Part shown: piece by piece, positions 1-6,887 of the stretch
How the letters are laid out: every line of letters begins with the position of its first letter
How positions within the stretch are numbered: the stretch's first letter is position 1
Assembly: GCA_964638715.1 (NCBI GenBank)
Contig: CAZWZF010000066.1
Span: forward strand, 1 to 23,880
Direction of reading: 5' to 3'
DNA from: JBAXQQ01 sp037131695
Lineage (GTDB): Bacteria > Armatimonadota > Hebobacteria > CAIYQO01
DNA: 23,880 nt
Notes under the pieces: model-generated
What the model was told of the DNA's origin: nothing
Seen by the model: the letters and a program-made list of their open reading frames with translations, nothing else
The model's database searches: none
Translations under genes and position numbers: made by a program

Positions 1-30
1 TCCCCAACCGATAATTAAAAGGTTGGAGGA
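1..30. other. stem-loop at left window edge
   Basis: CCAACC (4-9) pairs with GGTTGG (21-26) around an 11-nt loop, and TCC (1-3) can pair with GGA (28-30) past one bulged base. It sits directly beside the 23-bp repeat at 31-53. It may be a terminator for a gene outside the window, but the edge hides any T-run. Confidence 0.4.
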
Positions 31-53
31 ATGGGGTTTACCGAATACTTACA
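31..53 (-). repeat. left copy of 23-bp window-spanning inverted repeat
   Basis: These 23 bases (starting ATGGGGTTTACC, ending ACTTACA) are the exact reverse complement of 23828-23850. The match breaks at the next base on both sides. Read on the minus strand, the unit is followed at once by a stem-loop (30-1), as the right copy is followed by a stem-loop on the plus strand. Only the sequence identity is observed; what the element does is unknown. Confidence 0.85.
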
Positions 54-55
54 AA

Positions 56-97
56 TATTTTTTAATTTTTAATTTTCAATTCTCAATTTTTAATTAA
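56..97. repeat. AT-rich simple repeat (TTTTTAAT/TTTTCAAT units)
   Basis: Degenerate tandem units such as TTTTTAAT, TTTTCAAT and TTCTCAAT. In reverse complement it resembles the AATTAAAAATTAAAAATTA stretch at 1757-1777, so the two look like members of one low-complexity dispersed family. Confidence 0.6.
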
Positions 98-203
98 GAT
101 AATTGCGATTTATATAGATTTTTTTGACTTTTTATAATTTACCCCTTATGCAATGCGGTAAATTTGTGCTATTTTATTACAGTAATTAATTCTGTTGTTA
201 TGA

Positions 204-215
204 AGGTATATACCT
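204..215. promoter_or_regulatory. 12-bp perfect palindrome upstream of the ara genes
   Basis: AGGTATATACCT is a perfect palindrome ending 43 bases before the isomerase start. The position suits an operator, but no regulator gene is nearby and no convincing -35/-10 pair was found around it. Two tiny reading frames with ATGs at 200 (12 codons) and 216 (10 codons) overlap it, the second ending inside the ribosome binding site of the isomerase. Their translation is unsupported. Confidence 0.3.
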
Positions 216-258
216 ATGGCGGCAGAAATTTTAGTTAGAAAATATTGAGGAGATAAAA

Positions 259-1758
259 ATGTCCATCATTCAGAACAGCCCGATAGTGAATATCGCATTA
301 GTCGGCGTCAGCCGCGATTGTTTTCCGGCGTCTTTGACCCGCACTCGATTAGGGAAATTATTCGAAGAATGTAATGCGAAGAAAATTAACTGCTTTGCTG
401 TCAGCACCATTATTGAAAATGAAGCTGATGCGATGAAAGCACTCGAAGAAGCGAAATCACGCGGTGCAAATGCAGCCGTTATATACCTTGGCAACTTCGG
501 CCCGGAAGGTCCGTTGACAATTTTTGCTCAACTATTTGACGGACCGGTAATGGTTTGTGCTGCGGCGGAAGAAACCAAAACCAACTTGATTAATGGTCGC
601 GGTGATGCTTATTGCGGCATGCTTAATGCATCATATAATTTAGGATTGCGCAATATTAACGCGCACATCCCGCAGATGCCGGTTGGTTTGCCAAATGAAT
701 TAGCCGTTAAGATTGCTGATTTTGCGATTATCGCCCGCATTGTAATCGGCGTGAAGAGTCTGAAGATATTTGCCTTTGGACCACGACCTCACGATTTCTT
801 TGCCTGTAACGCTCCTATCAAACCATTATATGACCTTGGCGTTGAAGTAATGGAAAACAGCGAGTTGGACCTGTTTGTATTATATAATGAGACTGACCCG
901 AATGACCCGGAAATCAACATAATAGCAGAAGACATGAAGAAAGAACTGGGTGAAGGTAATTATTATCCTGACTTATTACCCAAATTAGCTCGATTCGAAT
1001 TAGCTCTGCTCCGTTTTGCTGCCGCAAATCTCGGCAGCCGCAAGTATGCAGTTTTTGCTGATAAATGCTGGCCTGCATTCGAAAAAGCATTCGGTTTTGT
1101 ACCGTGTTATGTAAATAGTCGTCTCGCAACCCGCGGGATTCCAGTTGCATGTGAGGTTGACCTGTATGGCGCACTCAGCGAATATATGTGCGTTCTTGCA
1201 AGTGATGAACCGGCAACTCTGTTGGATATTAACAACACTGTACCTAATGACTTGATTGCTGAAGCCGGCGACCTGATGGGTGCAAGCGCAAACGATTTAT
1301 TCATGGGTTTCCATTGCGGAAACACCCCAACTTGCTGCATGAAAAACTGCTCAATGAAGTTCCAGTTAATTATGAACCGTCTGATGGAAGACCCAACAAA
1401 AGAGCCTGACATCACTCGCGGTACCATCGAAGGACAGATTAAACCGGGACCGACTACATTTTTCCGCCTGCAAGGCAGCGCAGAAGGCAAATTAGTCAGT
1501 TACGTATCCGAAGGGAATATATTAGATGTTGACCCGCATTCATTCGGTTGTATCGGTGTATTTGCTATTCCTGACTTTGCCCGTTTCTATCGTCACGTCT
1601 TAATTGGCAAACGTTTCCCGCACCACGGTGCAGTAGCGTTTAATCATTGTGGCAGCAACCTCTTTTCCGCATTGAAGATGCTGGGCGTCTGCGATGTTAA
1701 TGTTCCGCAACCGGCAAATATGTGGTACCCGGGTGAAAATCCGTTTACGCTTAAGTAA
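259..1758 (+). CDS. L-fucose isomerase-family protein, probable L-arabinose isomerase
   Basis: Probable ketol-isomerase of the FucI/AraA superfamily, 499 aa, cytoplasmic. From its neighbours AraB and AraD it should interconvert L-arabinose and L-ribulose, the first step of arabinose breakdown. The N-terminal part (about 8-180) is a Rossmann-like region. The C-terminal part carries GIPVACEVDLYGALSEY (293-309), LLDINN (321-326) and PHHGAVAF (454-461). E299, D323 and H455/H456 are plausible metal ligands: the 24-residue E-to-D spacing equals that recalled for the E. coli FucI ligands E337 and D361. GAGGAG (247-252) lies 6 nt before the ATG and fixes the start. The family assignment is solid; arabinose as substrate is inferred from context, since fucose, arabinose or another aldose would fit the fold. 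A 214-nt repeat-filled gap separates it from araB. Confidence 0.85.
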   Translation: MSIIQNSPIVNIALVGVSRDCFPASLTRTRLGKLFEECNAKKINCFAVSTIIENEADAMKALEEAKSRGANAAVIYLGNFGPEGPLTIFAQLFDGPVMVCAAAEETKTNLINGRGDAYCGMLNASYNLGLRNINAHIPQMPVGLPNELAVKIADFAIIARIVIGVKSLKIFAFGPRPHDFFACNAPIKPLYDLGVEVMENSELDLFVLYNETDPNDPEINIIAEDMKKELGEGNYYPDLLPKLARFELALLRFAAANLGSRKYAVFADKCWPAFEKAFGFVPCYVNSRLATRGIPVACEVDLYGALSEYMCVLASDEPATLLDINNTVPNDLIAEAGDLMGASANDLFMGFHCGNTPTCCMKNCSMKFQLIMNRLMEDPTKEPDITRGTIEGQIKPGPTTFFRLQGSAEGKLVSYVSEGNILDVDPHSFGCIGVFAIPDFARFYRHVLIGKRFPHHGAVAFNHCGSNLFSALKMLGVCDVNVPQPANMWYPGENPFTLK

Positions 1759-1800
1759 TTAAAAATTAAAAATTACGAATTATGAATTATGAATTACGAA
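1757..1800. repeat. AT-rich simple repeat (AATTAAAAATTA / AATTATGAATTA)
   Basis: Tandem degenerate units of AATTAAAA and then AATTACG/AATTATG start within the stop codon of the isomerase gene. They resemble the reverse complement of 56-97. Low-complexity filler in the gap between the isomerase and araB. Confidence 0.6.
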
Positions 1801-1828
1801 GGTTTTGCCAAATTTTGTGATAAAATGG

Positions 1829-1872
1829 TGGGACAGACACCTTCCTGGCTTCGCCACTCGGTATCAGTCCCT
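1829..1872 (-). repeat. 44-bp structured dispersed repeat, copy 1
   Basis: The reverse complement matches 8133-8176 at 42 of 44 positions. The element is a nested stem-loop: outer arms GGGAC...GTCCC extend inward to about 12 bp with two mismatches, and an inner TGGC-GAA-GCCA-type hairpin sits at the tip. It lies between the isomerase gene and araB and may affect transcript processing or termination there. No coding potential is seen. Confidence 0.8.
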
Positions 1873-1885
1873 GATAGTTGTTCTT

Positions 1886-1926
1886 CCCCTCTCCAGCCGG
1901 GGAGGGGATTGAGGGGAGGGGCTTTT
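1886..1926. repeat. CCCCTCTCC palindromic repeat
   Basis: CCCCTCTCC (1886-1894) pairs with GGGGAGGGG (1899-1907), allowing one G-T pair, around the loop AGCC. A second GAGGGGAGGGG tract and CTTTT follow at 1911-1926. Pyrimidine-rich palindromes of this form are a common type of dispersed intergenic repeat in bacteria. It could also act as a weak terminator between the isomerase gene and araB. Confidence 0.55.
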
Positions 1927-1972
1927 AATGTCAGTCCCAAAAAAATATACATTCTACTTCGGAGTTAAATAG

Positions 1973-3643
1973 ATGGCTAAATATTCGATTGGTTTGGACT
2001 ATGGCACTAATTCAGTACGCGCGGTGCTGGTAGATATTGCTGATGGCGCAGAAATTGCCGCCAATGTATTCAATTACCCGCATGGCACTATGGGGATTTT
2101 ACTTGACGACCGCAACCCCGACTTGGCGCGTCAGCATCCGCAAGACTATCTTGATGGTGCTGTCAGCGTCATTCAAGGCGTCTTGAAAGAAGCAACTGAA
2201 AAGATTGCAGGTTTTCAACCTTGTCAGATAGTTGGGATAGGCGTAGATACCACTGGTTCTACCCCACTGCCGGTTGATGGAAATGGTGTTCCCCTGGCGT
2301 TCAACCCAAAGTTTGCTGATAATTTAGGTGCGATGGTATACCTTTGGAAGGACCACACCGGACATGTAGAAGCCGCGGAGATTACCGCACTGGCAGAAAA
2401 AATACGTCCGGAATATTTGGCAAAATGCGGCGGAACTTACAGCTCCGAATGGTTCTGGTCTAAGATTCTGAAATGCCTGCGCAATAATCCTGAAGTATTT
2501 GATGCGGCATATACCTGGGTTGAACATTCTGATTGGCTGCCGGCAGTAATTTGCGGACACGATAATCCCGCGACTATTAAACGCGACGTCTGCGCTGCTG
2601 GACATAAGGCAATGTTCAACGCCGCCTGGGGGGGATATCCTGACGCGGAATTTTTAGCTGCGCTCGATCCTAAATTGCTGAAGGTTCGCCAAACCTTGCC
2701 GAACAAGGCATATCATGTCGGCGAAAAAGCAGGTGAATTAACCGCGGTATGGGCAGCAAAAACAGGATTGCCCGCAGGAACCCCGGTATCAATCGGTGCG
2801 TTTGATGCCCATCTTGGTGCGGTAGCATCTGGAATTGAACCCGGAGTTCTGGTGAAAATCATCGGCACATCTTCATGCGATATGATGGTGGAATCGTTGG
2901 ATAAAAAGTTGCCGGATGTTCCGGGATTATGCGGTATCGTTCCCGAATCTATCCTGCCGGATAATTTCGGTTTAGAAGCCGGGCAATCCGCAGTTGGTGA
3001 TATCTTTAACTGGTTTGTTAATATTATTCAACCAGCAAATATGGGCCATTTTGAGTTGACTGAAGCAGCAACTAAAGCAAAGCCGGGTATGAGCGGCTTA
3101 TTGGCATTAGACTGGAATAACGGTAATCGTACAGTATTGGTTGACCCGCGACTCACCGGGTTAATGCTTGGTATGACATTGCAAACCACACCTGCCGAAA
3201 TGTACCGCGCCCTGGTTGAGTCAACCGCGTTTGGTGCTCGTGTAATCATGGAACGATTTGAAGAGTATGGTATGAAGGTTGACCGCATAGTTAACTGCGG
3301 CGGCATTTCCGCTAAAAATACCATGGTAATGCAGATTTACGCTGATATCATGGGACGGCCGCTGGCAATTTCCAGCAGTGCGCAGACTTGTGCACTGGGT
3401 GCGGCAATTTGCGGTGCTGTTGTAGCTGGAGAATATGCTACTTTTGCTGATGCTACGAAAAAAATGACCAGTTTGCAAGAATACATTTTTGAACCAATAC
3501 CGGAAAATCAGGTTATCTACAATCGATTATATATTATGTATCGACGCATTCACGACGCATTTGGCGTGAAAGGCAGCAGCGACGATTTGAGCGATGTTAT
3601 GAAAGAGTTGCTGAAGATACGCGATGAGGTGCGAGTTGACTGA
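1973..3643 (+). CDS. araB: ribulokinase
   Basis: ATP-dependent phosphorylation of L-ribulose to L-ribulose 5-phosphate; FGGY sugar-kinase family, cytoplasmic, 556 aa, the usual AraB length. Visible motifs: IGLDYGTNSVRAVLVD phosphate-binding loop (6-21), VGIGVDTTGSTPLPV (87-101), YLWKDHT (123-129), EWFWSKILK (159-167), GAFDAHLGAV (275-284, with the likely catalytic Asp278), KIIGTSSCDM (295-304) and a C-terminal NCGGISAKN adenosine-site motif. The YLWKDHT and EWFWSK blocks are characteristic of AraB rather than of xylulokinase or glycerol kinase. GGAG (1961-1964) precedes the ATG by 8 nt. The 3' end overlaps araD, implying translational coupling. The product should be passed directly to AraD. 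Confidence 0.95.
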   Translation: MAKYSIGLDYGTNSVRAVLVDIADGAEIAANVFNYPHGTMGILLDDRNPDLARQHPQDYLDGAVSVIQGVLKEATEKIAGFQPCQIVGIGVDTTGSTPLPVDGNGVPLAFNPKFADNLGAMVYLWKDHTGHVEAAEITALAEKIRPEYLAKCGGTYSSEWFWSKILKCLRNNPEVFDAAYTWVEHSDWLPAVICGHDNPATIKRDVCAAGHKAMFNAAWGGYPDAEFLAALDPKLLKVRQTLPNKAYHVGEKAGELTAVWAAKTGLPAGTPVSIGAFDAHLGAVASGIEPGVLVKIIGTSSCDMMVESLDKKLPDVPGLCGIVPESILPDNFGLEAGQSAVGDIFNWFVNIIQPANMGHFELTEAATKAKPGMSGLLALDWNNGNRTVLVDPRLTGLMLGMTLQTTPAEMYRALVESTAFGARVIMERFEEYGMKVDRIVNCGGISAKNTMVMQIYADIMGRPLAISSSAQTCALGAAICGAVVAGEYATFADATKKMTSLQEYIFEPIPENQVIYNRLYIMYRRIHDAFGVKGSSDDLSDVMKELLKIRDEVRVD

Positions 3644-4346
3644 TATTGCAGCATTAAAAGAAAGAGTATGGCAGGCCAATTTAAACTTGGTCGATGCCGG
3701 CCTGGTTGTTTTAACTTGGGGCAACGCCAGTGCGATTAATCGCGACCTGGGAATTATGGCGATAAAACCAAGTGGAGTTGATTACGAATCATTGACCCCG
3801 CATGATATCGTGCTGGTATCACTGGAAACAGGCGAACCGCTGCCTGGTCAGGCTATGCGGCCATCCTCTGATACTGCAACGCATTTACAATTATATCGCG
3901 CCTTTTCATCTGTCTGCGGTGTTGTGCATACCCATTCAAGCTGCGCCACCAGTTGGGCACAGGCTTGCCGGTCAATTCCGGCTTATGGCACCACCCATGC
4001 CGATACGTTTTATGGCGAAGTTCCGGTGTGCCGGTCTTTGACTCGTGAAGAGATTGAGGAAGGCTACGAAATAAACACTGGAAATATCATCGTAGAGCAT
4101 TTCGCGAAAAATATCATAAATCCAGATTATATTCCCGCCGTGCTGGCAGCTCACCACGGTCCCTTCACCTGGGGAAAAACCGTCGCTAAAGCAGTAGAAC
4201 ACGCGATAATTCTGGAAGAAATTGCGAGAATGGCAATACAAACCGAAGCTTTGAAAAATAAAGTGTCATCAATACCCGATGAATACCTGGATAAACATTT
4301 CATGCGCAAACATGGCGAAGATGCTTATTACGGGCAGAAAGAGTAG
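3624..4346 (+). CDS. araD: L-ribulose-5-phosphate 4-epimerase
   Basis: Zinc-dependent epimerase of the class II aldolase fold that converts L-ribulose 5-phosphate to D-xylulose 5-phosphate, the last step before the pentose phosphate pathway. 240 aa. Motifs: TWGNASA (31-37), KPSGVDY (48-54), SSDTATH (81-87), zinc ligands H102, H104 and H178, GTTHAD with D127, and Y236 near the C-terminus. D83, H102, H104, D127, H178 and Y236 keep a constant offset of 7 from E. coli D76, H95, H97, D120, H171 and Y229, so the active site looks intact. The ATG at 3624 overlaps araB by 20 nt. A TTG at 3636 is an attractive alternative start: GAGG lies 6 nt before it and it fits the family N-terminus better. A strong terminator follows the stop. 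Confidence 0.95.
   Translation: MRCELTDIAALKERVWQANLNLVDAGLVVLTWGNASAINRDLGIMAIKPSGVDYESLTPHDIVLVSLETGEPLPGQAMRPSSDTATHLQLYRAFSSVCGVVHTHSSCATSWAQACRSIPAYGTTHADTFYGEVPVCRSLTREEIEEGYEINTGNIIVEHFAKNIINPDYIPAVLAAHHGPFTWGKTVAKAVEHAIILEEIARMAIQTEALKNKVSSIPDEYLDKHFMRKHGEDAYYGQKE
3626..3629 (+). promoter_or_regulatory. Shine-Dalgarno inside araB favouring the TTG start of araD
   Basis: GAGG at 3626-3629 is 6 nt before TTG 3636. The ATG at 3624 has no comparable purine tract upstream. This supports translation of araD from TTG, reducing the overlap with araB to 8 nt. Confidence 0.5.
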
Positions 4347-4378
4347 ACGCACAGTTTACAGTTGAGAGTGGATAGTGG

Positions 4379-4415
4379 AAAGCTGGGACGGGTTTTTATA
4401 CTCGTCCCAGCTTTT
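4379..4415 (+). terminator. Rho-independent terminator of the ara operon
   Basis: A perfect 12-bp stem, AAAGCTGGGACG (4379-4390) with CGTCCCAGCTTT (4403-4414), closes a 12-nt loop and runs into TTTT. It lies 33 bases after the araD stop. Confidence 0.85.
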
Positions 4416-4432
4416 CAGTATTAGAATTTATT

Positions 4433-4532
4433 TTACATCGATTAATAGGATTATAAAGATATTTATTAGAACTAAAAAGCTAATTATTTAATTTAATTTA
4501 TCCTATCTTTTTAATCCTGATAATCGATGTAA
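4433..4532. mobile_element. MITE-like element 1 (about 100 bp)
   Basis: The terminal inverted repeats 4433-4461 and 4504-4532 match at nearly every position (outer ends TTACATCGATTA and TAATCGATGTAA). The same terminal sequence bounds the element at 8026-8310. The interior is AT-rich and has no reading frame. The shared ends around different interiors suggest a non-autonomous element or a dispersed structured repeat. No target-site duplication was established. Confidence 0.55.
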
Positions 4533-4624
4533 TAAATAAATATGTTAATGGTTAATTTTACTCTCATTCACCCCACTTCATTCTTTTTGACAAAATAGGG
4601 TATAATTTATTCGGAGAAAAAATT

Positions 4625-5635
4625 ATGAAATGGATTATTTTGTTTTTAATTATGTTTGCTGGTATTGCATTTGCTGAACCGGCGAAGACTGATGCAGATA
4701 AAAATGTTCCTGCCGCGGTTAATAATGTCGTTCCTAAAACGACTGTGAAGGAGAAAGATGCTGGTGATAAGAAACCTGTTGCAACTGTAAAAGAAGCTCC
4801 AAAAACAGAAGTTAAAAAAGCTGTTGTTAAGAAAGCAATTATTAAAAAAGCTGTTACGAAAAAGAAGATAGCCAATAAACCTGTCGTAAAAAAACAGGTA
4901 TATGATTGTATAGTTCCCGGCTTGCCCATGCGAACGGTGAAGAATCTCGACCCGGCGTTGTTTGAAGTTATGCTGCGGCATGGTGATTTATCTAAAAAAG
5001 AGATTGCGTTGACATTTGATGACGGTCCAAAACCGGGTGAAACCCAGAAGTTATTGGCAATTTTGAAGAAATATAACGCGAAAGCTACTTTTTTTGTGGT
5101 TGGTGAAAAGGCGATGAACCAGCAGGCATTAATATTGCAAATACAAAAAGAAGGGCACACTATCGGTAACCATACCTATCATCACCCGGTATTAGCGAAC
5201 ATGTCTCTTGATCAAATAAATAATGAGATAATTGATTGTGGTTTAACCATAGAAAAGATTACCGGAAAAATGCCGCGATATTTCCGGCCACCTGGCGGCG
5301 ATTTTGACGAACGTGTGGTGATGTCTGCTATATCCGCAGGATATCAAATAGCGTTGTGGAATGTCGCACCTCGCGATCATGAATGTACAAGTGCAAAACT
5401 GCTGACCGAACGAATAATATCTCACACTTCCAGTGGCAGTATAGTATTATTGCATGTTGGCATGCCTTTTACCGTAGACGCGCTTCCCGGTGTTCTGTCT
5501 AAAATGGAGAAAAGAGGTTACAAGTTTGTATCGCTTGACCAGATGTTCCCATTGGCGCAATCAGGAAAAGTGAAGACTGATAAGAAAACTGCAAAGAAAA
5601 TAGAAAAACCGAAAGAAATAGAGGTAAAACGTTAA
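4625..5635 (+). CDS. secreted polysaccharide deacetylase (NodB domain) with Lys-rich linker
   Basis: Likely metal-dependent deacetylase of N-acetylated glycans such as peptidoglycan or chitin-type polymers (carbohydrate esterase family 4). 336 aa. Residues 1-17 form a signal peptide ending AFA, so it is exported. Residues 20-92 are a low-complexity linker of Lys/Val/Ala repeats (KKAVVKKAIIKKAVTKKK). The NodB domain spans about 125-310: TFDDGP (130-135), zinc His pair in NHTYHHP (H183, H187), RPPGG (221-225), WNVAPRDHE (245-253) and LLHVG (275-279). All catalytic motifs look present. The tail (312-336) is again Lys-rich. GGAG precedes the ATG by 8 nt. Its stop codon abuts the glycerate kinase ATG, so the two are probably cotranscribed. 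The exact glycan is not determinable. Confidence 0.9.
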   Translation: MKWIILFLIMFAGIAFAEPAKTDADKNVPAAVNNVVPKTTVKEKDAGDKKPVATVKEAPKTEVKKAVVKKAIIKKAVTKKKIANKPVVKKQVYDCIVPGLPMRTVKNLDPALFEVMLRHGDLSKKEIALTFDDGPKPGETQKLLAILKKYNAKATFFVVGEKAMNQQALILQIQKEGHTIGNHTYHHPVLANMSLDQINNEIIDCGLTIEKITGKMPRYFRPPGGDFDERVVMSAISAGYQIALWNVAPRDHECTSAKLLTERIISHTSSGSIVLLHVGMPFTVDALPGVLSKMEKRGYKFVSLDQMFPLAQSGKVKTDKKTAKKIEKPKEIEVKR

Positions 5636-6775
5636 ATGAAAGTTATCCTGGCATTTGATTCGTTTAAAGGTTCGATATCAGCGCAAGACGCCTGCAAGGC
5701 TGCTGCTGAATCGATAAGATTAGTAGATAAAGATGCTGAGATAATTTCGTGCCCGATGTCTGACGGTGGTGAAGGATTTGTAGATGTTTTGCAGGCATCT
5801 ACAAAATGTGCCGTTGTTACAAAATATATCACTGGTCCATGTAGAGAGAATATTTTCGCATCATATCTTTGGATAGAAGAAGATAAAACCGCAATTATTG
5901 AATCTGCCACCGCATGCGGATTGCCATTAGTTCCTGTCGATAAAAGAAATCCATCTGAATTATCCACCTTTGGCGTTGGACAGTTAATAATGGATGCGAA
6001 AAATCGGGGAGCGAAAAAAATAATTATTGGCATCGGCGGCACCGCTACCGTTGATGGCGGGGTAGGGATGCTTGTTTGTGCAGGTTGGATATTTCTAAAT
6101 GAAAATGGCAAAGAAATTGAGCCGGTGGGGAGTAATCTTGGTGAAATAGCAAAGATAATCCCCGGGGAAAGGTTTGCTGGCATTGAGATAATTATAGCCA
6201 GCGATGTGACTAATTCATTGACGGGAGAGCATGGCGCGGCATTTGTATATGGCCCGCAAAAAGGCGCAGACCCGGAAATGTGTGAAATGCTGGACAAAGG
6301 CATGAAGAAATATGCAAAAGTTATGGCCTCGGTAATAAATTTTGACTACAATGATTCTCCGGGTGCAGGTGCCGCCGGTGGGATAGGATTTGCTTTAATA
6401 GCAGCTTTTCAGGGTAAATTTATACCGGGTGCGGATATCGTAATGCAGGTATCTGGATTTGATGATGCTATTTGCGGTGCTGACCTGGTGATTACCGGCG
6501 AAGGCAGAACCGACGCGCAAACGGCCAAGGGAAAATTACCCGCTCGGGTTGCCCAAAAAGCGCAACAAAATGGCATCTCGTGCATATTATTATCAGGTGC
6601 ACTTGGTGATGGATGGCGACAGGTATATGATGTCGGCGTAACCGCTGTATTTTCGATTCTTGACCATCCGCAAAGTTTATATATGGCGATGAATAATGCA
6701 GAAGAACAGTTGAAAACAGCAACTGAAAACGCGGTAAGGTTATTTATTGCTAATAAAAAAATCGGGCCCGAATAA
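5636..6775 (+). CDS. glxK: glycerate kinase
   Basis: ATP-dependent phosphorylation of D-glycerate to phosphoglycerate, feeding lower glycolysis; GarK/GlxK family, cytoplasmic, 379 aa, full length. Motifs: FDSFKGS (8-13), CPMSDGGEG (39-47), IGIGGTATVDGG (131-142), SDVTNSLTGEHGAAFVYGPQ, PGAGAAGGIGFAL and VITGEGRTDAQT. The start codon follows the deacetylase stop codon with no spacing (TAAATG), which indicates coupling to a gene with no obvious metabolic link. Family members differ in making 2- or 3-phosphoglycerate; this type usually makes 2-phosphoglycerate. The symbol is by family, not proven orthology. A hairpin overlaps the stop codon. Confidence 0.92.
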   Translation: MKVILAFDSFKGSISAQDACKAAAESIRLVDKDAEIISCPMSDGGEGFVDVLQASTKCAVVTKYITGPCRENIFASYLWIEEDKTAIIESATACGLPLVPVDKRNPSELSTFGVGQLIMDAKNRGAKKIIIGIGGTATVDGGVGMLVCAGWIFLNENGKEIEPVGSNLGEIAKIIPGERFAGIEIIIASDVTNSLTGEHGAAFVYGPQKGADPEMCEMLDKGMKKYAKVMASVINFDYNDSPGAGAAGGIGFALIAAFQGKFIPGADIVMQVSGFDDAICGADLVITGEGRTDAQTAKGKLPARVAQKAQQNGISCILLSGALGDGWRQVYDVGVTAVFSILDHPQSLYMAMNNAEEQLKTATENAVRLFIANKKIGPE

Positions 6776-6792
6776 TCTTTATTCGAACCCGA
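6761..6792 (+). terminator. hairpin over the glycerate kinase stop codon
   Basis: ATCGGG (6761-6766) pairs with CCCGAT (6787-6792), and CGAATAA (6769-6775) pairs perfectly with TTATTCG (6779-6785) around TCT, with one 2x2 internal mismatch. The stem includes the stop codon. There is no T-run, so it may be an RNA-stability or processing hairpin rather than an intrinsic terminator. Confidence 0.5.
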
Positions 6793-6833
6793 TGCCAAAG
6801 GAGAAAGGAGTAGTGGATTTATAGTACCACCCG

Positions 6834-6849
6834 TTGTAATTAATTGCAA
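6834..6849. promoter_or_regulatory. near-perfect 16-bp palindrome upstream of the CAP gene
   Basis: TTGTAATTAATTGCAA is palindromic except for one pair, and lies 38 bases before the CAP-domain gene. AT-rich palindromes arise often by chance, so an operator role is only a possibility. Confidence 0.2.
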
Positions 6850-6887
6850 TAGGTTTTGAAAGATTTTAATAACTTTTTTTAAATTTT

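Noticed and set aside
4587..4606. TTGACA followed by TATAAT upstream of the polysaccharide deacetylase
   Set aside because: The two boxes are only 8 nt apart, too close for a sigma70 promoter. Neither box has a convincing partner at 16-18 nt.
4564..5160. 198-codon minus-strand frame antisense to the deacetylase
   Set aside because: It is the reverse reading of the Lys-rich linker and signal peptide, giving a Phe/Thr/Ala-rich artefact. The plus-strand gene has intact NodB motifs.
5632..6303. 223-codon minus-strand frame antisense to glycerate kinase
   Set aside because: The plus-strand frame has all glycerate kinase motifs; the antisense frame is Pro/Ser/Ile-rich without domains.
6798..6825. 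Strong AGGAGAAAGGAG tract followed by GTG and a stop three codons later
   Set aside because: It looks like a ribosome binding site but the frame is only three codons. Most likely chance purine sequence or part of the untranslated region.
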